Shown piece after piece: positions 59,841-64,000 of a stretch of DNA of 64,000 bases. Source of the DNA: Dokdonella_A sp963834755 (GTDB lineage: Bacteria; Pseudomonadota; Gammaproteobacteria; Xanthomonadales; Rhodanobacteraceae); contig CAWICQ010000001.1 of the NCBI GenBank assembly GCA_963834755.1, positions 112,594-176,593 on the forward strand, in the 5' to 3' direction. Under the pieces are notes generated by a model. That model saw only the letters and a program-made list of their open reading frames with translations. It was not told where the DNA came from and searched no databases. The first letter of the stretch is position 1. Every line of letters starts with the position of its first letter. Both the position numbers and the translations under genes were made by a program.

Positions 59841-59891
59841 CTCGGCGAAACGTCCCGTTGCGAGGGACTTTTTGCTACCGTCCACGCACTC

Positions 59892-60494
59892 ATGATTCGC
59901 GTCCTCCTCGCCGAAGACCAAGCCATGGTGCGCGGCGCGCTGACCGCGCTGCTCAAGCTCGAGCCCGATATCGACGTCGTCGGCGCCGCGGCCGACGGCG
60001 AGGAAGCCTGGCGCGGAGTGCAGCATTTGAAACCCGATCTCTTGGTGACCGATATCGAAATGCCGGGCATCACCGGACTCGAGCTCGCGCAGCGCGTGCA
60101 GCGTCACGAGCTGCCCACGAAAGTCGTCATCGTCACCACGTTCGCGCGCGCCGGATTTCTGCGCCGCGCGCTCGACGCCGGCGTCAGCGGCTATCTGCTC
60201 AAGGATGCACCGGCCGAGCAGCTCGCCGATGCGCTGCGCAAAGTCCATCGCGGCGGCCGTGCGATCGATCCCGCGCTCGCGGTCGAGGCATGGTCCGAAG
60301 CCGATCCGCTCAATGATCGCGAGCGTCAGGTGCTGCGTCTCGCCGGCGAAGGACTCTCCGCCGGCGACATCGCGTCGCGCCTCAGTCTTTCGCAAGGCAC
60401 CGTGCGCAATTATCTTTCCGAAGCGATCGGCAAGCTCGGTGTCGGCAATCGCATCGAAGCGTTTCGGCTGGCGCGGCAGAAGGGCTGGCTGTGA
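59892..60494 (+). CDS. NarL/DesR-class response regulator
   Basis: A 200-residue regulator. Receiver: VLLAEDQAMVRGALTALLKL, phospho-acceptor in LLVTDIEMPGITGLELAQRV, VTTFARAGFLRRALDAGVSG and Lys in LLKDAP. LuxR-type helix-turn-helix: LNDRERQVLRLAGEGLSAGD, IASRLSLSQGTVRNYLSEAI. It is the cognate partner of the kinase upstream and probably regulates the ABC exporter operon. Its stop overlaps the GTG start of the DUF3142 gene. Confidence 0.95.
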   Translation: MIRVLLAEDQAMVRGALTALLKLEPDIDVVGAAADGEEAWRGVQHLKPDLLVTDIEMPGITGLELAQRVQRHELPTKVVIVTTFARAGFLRRALDAGVSGYLLKDAPAEQLADALRKVHRGGRAIDPALAVEAWSEADPLNDRERQVLRLAGEGLSAGDIASRLSLSQGTVRNYLSEAIGKLGVGNRIEAFRLARQKGWL

Positions 60495-61702
60495 GTATGC
60501 GCGGCGCTCTGTGCGCGGTGATCTTGTTGTTGGCGACTTCGTCGCGCGTCTCTGCCGCAACGACGAATGATGTCTACGTATGGCAGCGTCAATGGACGCC
60601 GGACGTGCGCGCCGCGTTGACGGAAAGTCGCGATATTTTCGCCGGCGTCCGCGTGCTCGTCGCGCAAGCAGGTCGCGATGGGCGCTGGTTCGCGACGTCG
60701 GCCGATCCCGCCGCATTTATCGGCGATGCGCGCCGGCGCGTCGCGGTCGTACGCTACGACGGCGCGGGTACTCCGCCGGACGCGGATGCGCTCGCATCGT
60801 TCCTGCACGATCTTCTTTTGCGCTGGCGTGCCGGCGGTGCGGCGTTCGCCGGCGTAGAGATCGACTACGACTGCGGATCGGCGCGCCTGACCGACTACGC
60901 GGCGCGATTGCGGCAGATTCGCGCGGTATTGCCGTCGGAGATCGCATTGTCGGTGACCGTCTTGCCGTCCTGGCTCGATACGCCGGCGCTCGACGACGTG
61001 TCCGCCGCAGTCGACGAATCGGTTCTGCAAGTGCATGCGGTGCAATCGCCCGCGCATGGCCTGTTCGACGCAGTCGTCGCCGAACGCTGGATTCGGGCAT
61101 TTGCGCCGCGCGCCGGCAAAGGCTTTCGCGTCGCGTTGCCGGCGTATGGATCACGCGTTCGCTTCGATGAGAACGGCCGGCCGCTCGCGGTCGAGAACGA
61201 AATGCTCGTCGACGCGGCAGCCGACGCGACGGCGCGCGATCTCAGAGTCCATCCGGCGGAGGTCGTGGCGCTGCTGGCGGCACTCGAGACCGATCCGCCG
61301 TCGAACTGGCGCGGCGTCGCCTGGTTTCGACTGCCGGTCGCGGCAGACCGGCGCGCGTGGACACTCGCCGCGATCGGGGATGTCGTCGCAGGGCGCACTC
61401 CGAGGGCGGCGTTTTCCGCGAGCGCGATCGCGCGCGAGGCCGGCGCATCCGACATCGCAATCGCCAACATCGGATCCGCCGGAGCATCAGCACCGATCGT
61501 CGCGGTGCGGGCCAAGGCGTGCGAAGCGGCAGACGGCGCGATCGGTTGGCGGCCCGAGCGTTCCGTCGGCGGCTGGCGTTTTGTGCCCGATCAGACGCGT
61601 TGGGTGCGCGGCGGCTCGCGCATGGCGGTCGGATGGGTGCGTTGCGATGAAGCCGCCGTCGTCACCATCGATGAGACTTTGTCGCTGGCTCGACAGCAAT
61701 GA
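60491..61702 (+). CDS. DUF3142-family exported protein
   Basis: A 403-residue protein from GTG 60491 (or ATG 60497). Signal peptide to about residue 22 (SSRVSAATT). DUF3142 spans about residues 28-290: DVYVWQRQWTPDVRAAL, VEIDYDCGSARLTDYAARLR and LPAYGSRVRFDENG. The pattern of alternating strands and helices with VEIDYDC resembles a TIM barrel of glycosidase type with an acidic pair, though activity is unproven. It overlaps the regulator stop (GTGA) and is followed by the large TPR-like protein; the two probably form a functional pair. Confidence 0.85.
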   Translation: MSMRGALCAVILLLATSSRVSAATTNDVYVWQRQWTPDVRAALTESRDIFAGVRVLVAQAGRDGRWFATSADPAAFIGDARRRVAVVRYDGAGTPPDADALASFLHDLLLRWRAGGAAFAGVEIDYDCGSARLTDYAARLRQIRAVLPSEIALSVTVLPSWLDTPALDDVSAAVDESVLQVHAVQSPAHGLFDAVVAERWIRAFAPRAGKGFRVALPAYGSRVRFDENGRPLAVENEMLVDAAADATARDLRVHPAEVVALLAALETDPPSNWRGVAWFRLPVAADRRAWTLAAIGDVVAGRTPRAAFSASAIAREAGASDIAIANIGSAGASAPIVAVRAKACEAADGAIGWRPERSVGGWRFVPDQTRWVRGGSRMAVGWVRCDEAAVVTIDETLSLARQQ

Positions 61703-61776
61703 GAAGTCGAACGCTGGCGTCATCCGAAATGCACGACGTATTCGCAAATCGAAAATAAACCAAAGGAAAACGCGGC

Positions 61777-63918
61777 ATGTCCCGTCGCCTCGTCGTTCTC
61801 TTCATCACCACGCTGTTCTCGGCACCCGCGCCGGCCTGCGGACCCGATTTCCCCGAAGTGCTGCTCGATTCGCGCGCAGCGACGCTGAGCGACTTGCCCG
61901 AAGGCGTCTTCATGACCGAAGCCGCGCAGCTCGTGCCGCAACCGGCCGGCGGTTTCAAGCCGGTCGAACGCGCCGATTGGTTCTACATGCCCGAGCCGCC
62001 GACACGCGATGCCGCCGAGCGCGAGATGCTCGGTGACGCCTTCGAGCGCGCCGATTCGATCCGCGGGCAACCGAATGCGAAGGCGGCATACGCGGCAGGC
62101 GAGGGCTTGCCCGAAGATGCGCGCCGCTATCTCGCCGGCGCTGCTGCGTTCGATCACGATGATATGGATGAAGCCGCGCGCCGTTTCGCCAGCGTGCTTG
62201 ATTTGCCGGCCGCCGAACGCACGCGTTATGGCGTCTGGGCTGCATACATGCTCGGCCGCCTCAGCACGCTCGAAAATGGAGCGGACAAGGCGTTCGAGCG
62301 CGTGCGCGCACTCGTCGCCGGTGGCGACGCCGATCCGCTGGGCCTTGCCGTGGACAGCTACGGCGAGGAAGCGCGACTTCATCTGGACGCCGGCGATGAT
62401 GCCGCGGCGATCACGCTTTACGCGCAGCAGGCGACCTTCGGATCGCGATTCGGCACCGCGTCGCTACTCGAAGTCGCGCGCGCGATCGTGCGCGATCCCG
62501 CGCGTCTTGCTCGCGACGTGAGCGAACCGATGCCGCGGCAGCTCATCGCGACGTATCTGATGACGCGCAGCGGCGAGCTCGAAAGCGATCCGGTCGATGC
62601 GGCAGCGGCGTCGGCACCCGCCGCTTCGACAGTGATCGCATCGTTCCTCGATGCGATCGAGAAGAACCGCGTCGAACATGTCGAAGGCGCAGGACGCCTA
62701 GCGGCCCTCGCGTATCGGAGCGGACGCTACGATCTCGCCGCGCGTCTCGCAGCGAAGGATACGGACGGACTCGCCGCGTGGACGCGCGCCAAGCTCGCGC
62801 TGCGCGCCGGCGATGCAAACGCCGCAGCGACCGCGTACGCACAAGCGGCCAAAGCGTTCCCGACCAACGATCGCGCGCAACCGGCGTACGAAGACTATGT
62901 GACGCCGGCGAGATCGTATTGCCGCGTCGAAGGCGAGGCGGGCACGCTCGCGCTCGCGCGCGGCGAATACGTCGAGGCGCTCGAACATCTTTACGCCGCG
63001 TCGCCGACGTTCTGGATGGACGCGGCATTCGTCGCCGAGCGCGTGTTGACGCTGGACGAGCTCGCGCCATTCATCGTGCGCCATGCCGCGACGCCGATCA
63101 CACGGACGCAGCCGGATACGCCGGTCGAGGAAAGCGTGCGACGCGCCGGATTTCTGCGCGCGTTGTTCGCACGCCGGCTGTTGCGCGCCGATCGTTACGA
63201 TGAGGCGATCAGCTATTTCGACGACGCCGAGCTCAAGAAGAAGGCGAGCGACTACGCGGCCGCGCGTCGTGCTGCGCTGTCGGGCGGACGCATCGAACGC
63301 GCCGCGCAGTGGTTTCGCGCCGCCGTTATTGCGCGCGAGGACGGACTGGATCTCTTGGGTTACGAGCTCGATCCCGACGATCAATTCTTCGGTGGCAACT
63401 TCCAGTCCTACAGCACGTTCGGCTATGGGCCGCCTCTCGAAGGCGTGCCGCCGACACCGATCGCGACTCCGCTCAAGATCGACGCCGGCCCGAGCACGGG
63501 TGAGCGCGAGCGTGTCGCCGCGTCGGCCGCGAAACCCGATCTGCGTTTCCACTATCGCTACGTCGCCGCGGATTTCGCATCGCGCGCGGCCGATCTCGTG
63601 CCGAGTCGATCGCAAGCGTACGCGGCGATGTTGTGTCAGGCGACCGGCTGGCTGATGTACCGCGATCTTCCCGCGGCGCGCGTACTGTACGAGCGTTACG
63701 TCAAAAACGGACCGTATGTGCCATGGGCGGAAAATTTCGGCACACAGTGCGAAGAACCCGATTTCGACGGCGCCGCGAAGAGGCTTCGTGCCGAGCGCAT
63801 CGCGGCAGCCAAGCGGATCGTGCGGAAAGCGTTGCCGTATGGGTTCGGTTTCGCGGTGATCGCGCTCGTTGGCGTGGCTTGGGTCTTGCGCACACGTCGA
63901 GCGCGCGCACGGATCTGA
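61777..63918 (+). CDS. Large exported TPR-like protein with C-terminal membrane anchor
   Basis: A 713-residue protein. Signal peptide to about residue 20, then a conserved-looking ACGPDFPEVLLDSRAATLSD. Residues about 105-510 are repeated helix pairs (ARRYLAGAAAFDHDDMDEAA, EARLHLDAGDDAAAITLYAQ, AKLALRAGDANAAATAYAQA), i.e. solenoid tetratricopeptide-like. Near the C-terminus are YAAMLCQATGWLMYRDLPAA and a final hydrophobic helix (GFGFAVIALVGVAWVL) with a basic tail, so it is probably anchored in the inner membrane facing the periplasm. It follows DUF3142; such pairs likely work together. Function unknown. Confidence 0.8.
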   Translation: MSRRLVVLFITTLFSAPAPACGPDFPEVLLDSRAATLSDLPEGVFMTEAAQLVPQPAGGFKPVERADWFYMPEPPTRDAAEREMLGDAFERADSIRGQPNAKAAYAAGEGLPEDARRYLAGAAAFDHDDMDEAARRFASVLDLPAAERTRYGVWAAYMLGRLSTLENGADKAFERVRALVAGGDADPLGLAVDSYGEEARLHLDAGDDAAAITLYAQQATFGSRFGTASLLEVARAIVRDPARLARDVSEPMPRQLIATYLMTRSGELESDPVDAAAASAPAASTVIASFLDAIEKNRVEHVEGAGRLAALAYRSGRYDLAARLAAKDTDGLAAWTRAKLALRAGDANAAATAYAQAAKAFPTNDRAQPAYEDYVTPARSYCRVEGEAGTLALARGEYVEALEHLYAASPTFWMDAAFVAERVLTLDELAPFIVRHAATPITRTQPDTPVEESVRRAGFLRALFARRLLRADRYDEAISYFDDAELKKKASDYAAARRAALSGGRIERAAQWFRAAVIAREDGLDLLGYELDPDDQFFGGNFQSYSTFGYGPPLEGVPPTPIATPLKIDAGPSTGERERVAASAAKPDLRFHYRYVAADFASRAADLVPSRSQAYAAMLCQATGWLMYRDLPAARVLYERYVKNGPYVPWAENFGTQCEEPDFDGAAKRLRAERIAAAKRIVRKALPYGFGFAVIALVGVAWVLRTRRARARI

Positions 63919-64000
63919 TCGGCGCCACTAGTTCGAGTGCGCGGATCGCTTCGAGCCTTCGCTACAATGCGGCGCTTTCGCAGCGTATTGTCGCGTCTTG

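Overview
The window is GC-rich gammaproteobacterial chromosome. The order thrS-infC-rpmI-rplT-pheS-pheT-ihfA-merR-tRNA-Pro, the split pntA/pntA2/pntB genes, SufT, the intergenic repeats built from ATTCGGGATTCG and CTCTCCCGCAAGCGGGAG, and a secreted protein ending in FANGFE all fit the Xanthomonadales (Lysobacterales), probably a Rhodanobacteraceae-like soil or water bacterium. That placement is inference from gene content; no 16S is present.

Layout. 1-17 kb is housekeeping and envelope genes: a gamma-glutamyltransferase cut by the window edge; a metallo-beta-lactamase/TMEM43/MAPEG group; a Nudix hydrolase; a secreted TPR/propeller protein; a flap-type exonuclease coupled to a nitroreductase; the pyridine nucleotide transhydrogenase operon; a GNAT plus PNPOx-like pair divergent from a MocR regulator, with an inverted-repeat operator candidate; SufT; a membrane protein; then 0.84 kb of apparently non-coding, highly structured DNA behind a TATAAT promoter; and a secreted protein. 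17-25 kb holds tRNA-Asn, a pseudopilin, uvrB, tRNA-Val, secreted and outer-membrane proteins, and small EF-hand and BON proteins. 25-33.4 kb is the translation operon. thrS has a possible leader-peptide/terminator attenuator and infC appears to start at a rare ATC codon.

33.4-53.2 kb is a roughly 19.7-kb genomic island in tRNA-Pro(GGG). The last 50 bp of the tRNA are repeated imperfectly at 53127-53174. A C-terminal tyrosine-integrase remnant lies next to the tRNA, and a toxin/antitoxin pair with a stop codon in the toxin, plus an IS3 transposase remnant, lie at the far end. The cargo is almost entirely envelope and sensing proteins: DUF2092, an Asn/Gly-repeat protein, outer-membrane barrels, a glycine-zipper protein, periplasmic alpha-carbonic anhydrase, DUF3313, SYLF, DUF3604 (PHP-like metalloprotein), a membrane-anchored parvulin, a HupE/UreJ-like membrane protein, a multi-pass membrane protein, a FixJ-type regulator, a receiver-only regulator, a DUF481 barrel, a PAS histidine kinase and a BamA/TamA-like barrel. 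It is the best candidate in the window for an undescribed system, probably one that senses something at the envelope and remodels it.

53.2-64 kb returns to the backbone: proline iminopeptidase, PsiF, a class III aminotransferase, an ABC-2 exporter operon coupled through a 42-residue membrane peptide to a DesK/NarL-type two-component system, a DUF3142 protein and a 713-residue secreted TPR-like protein.
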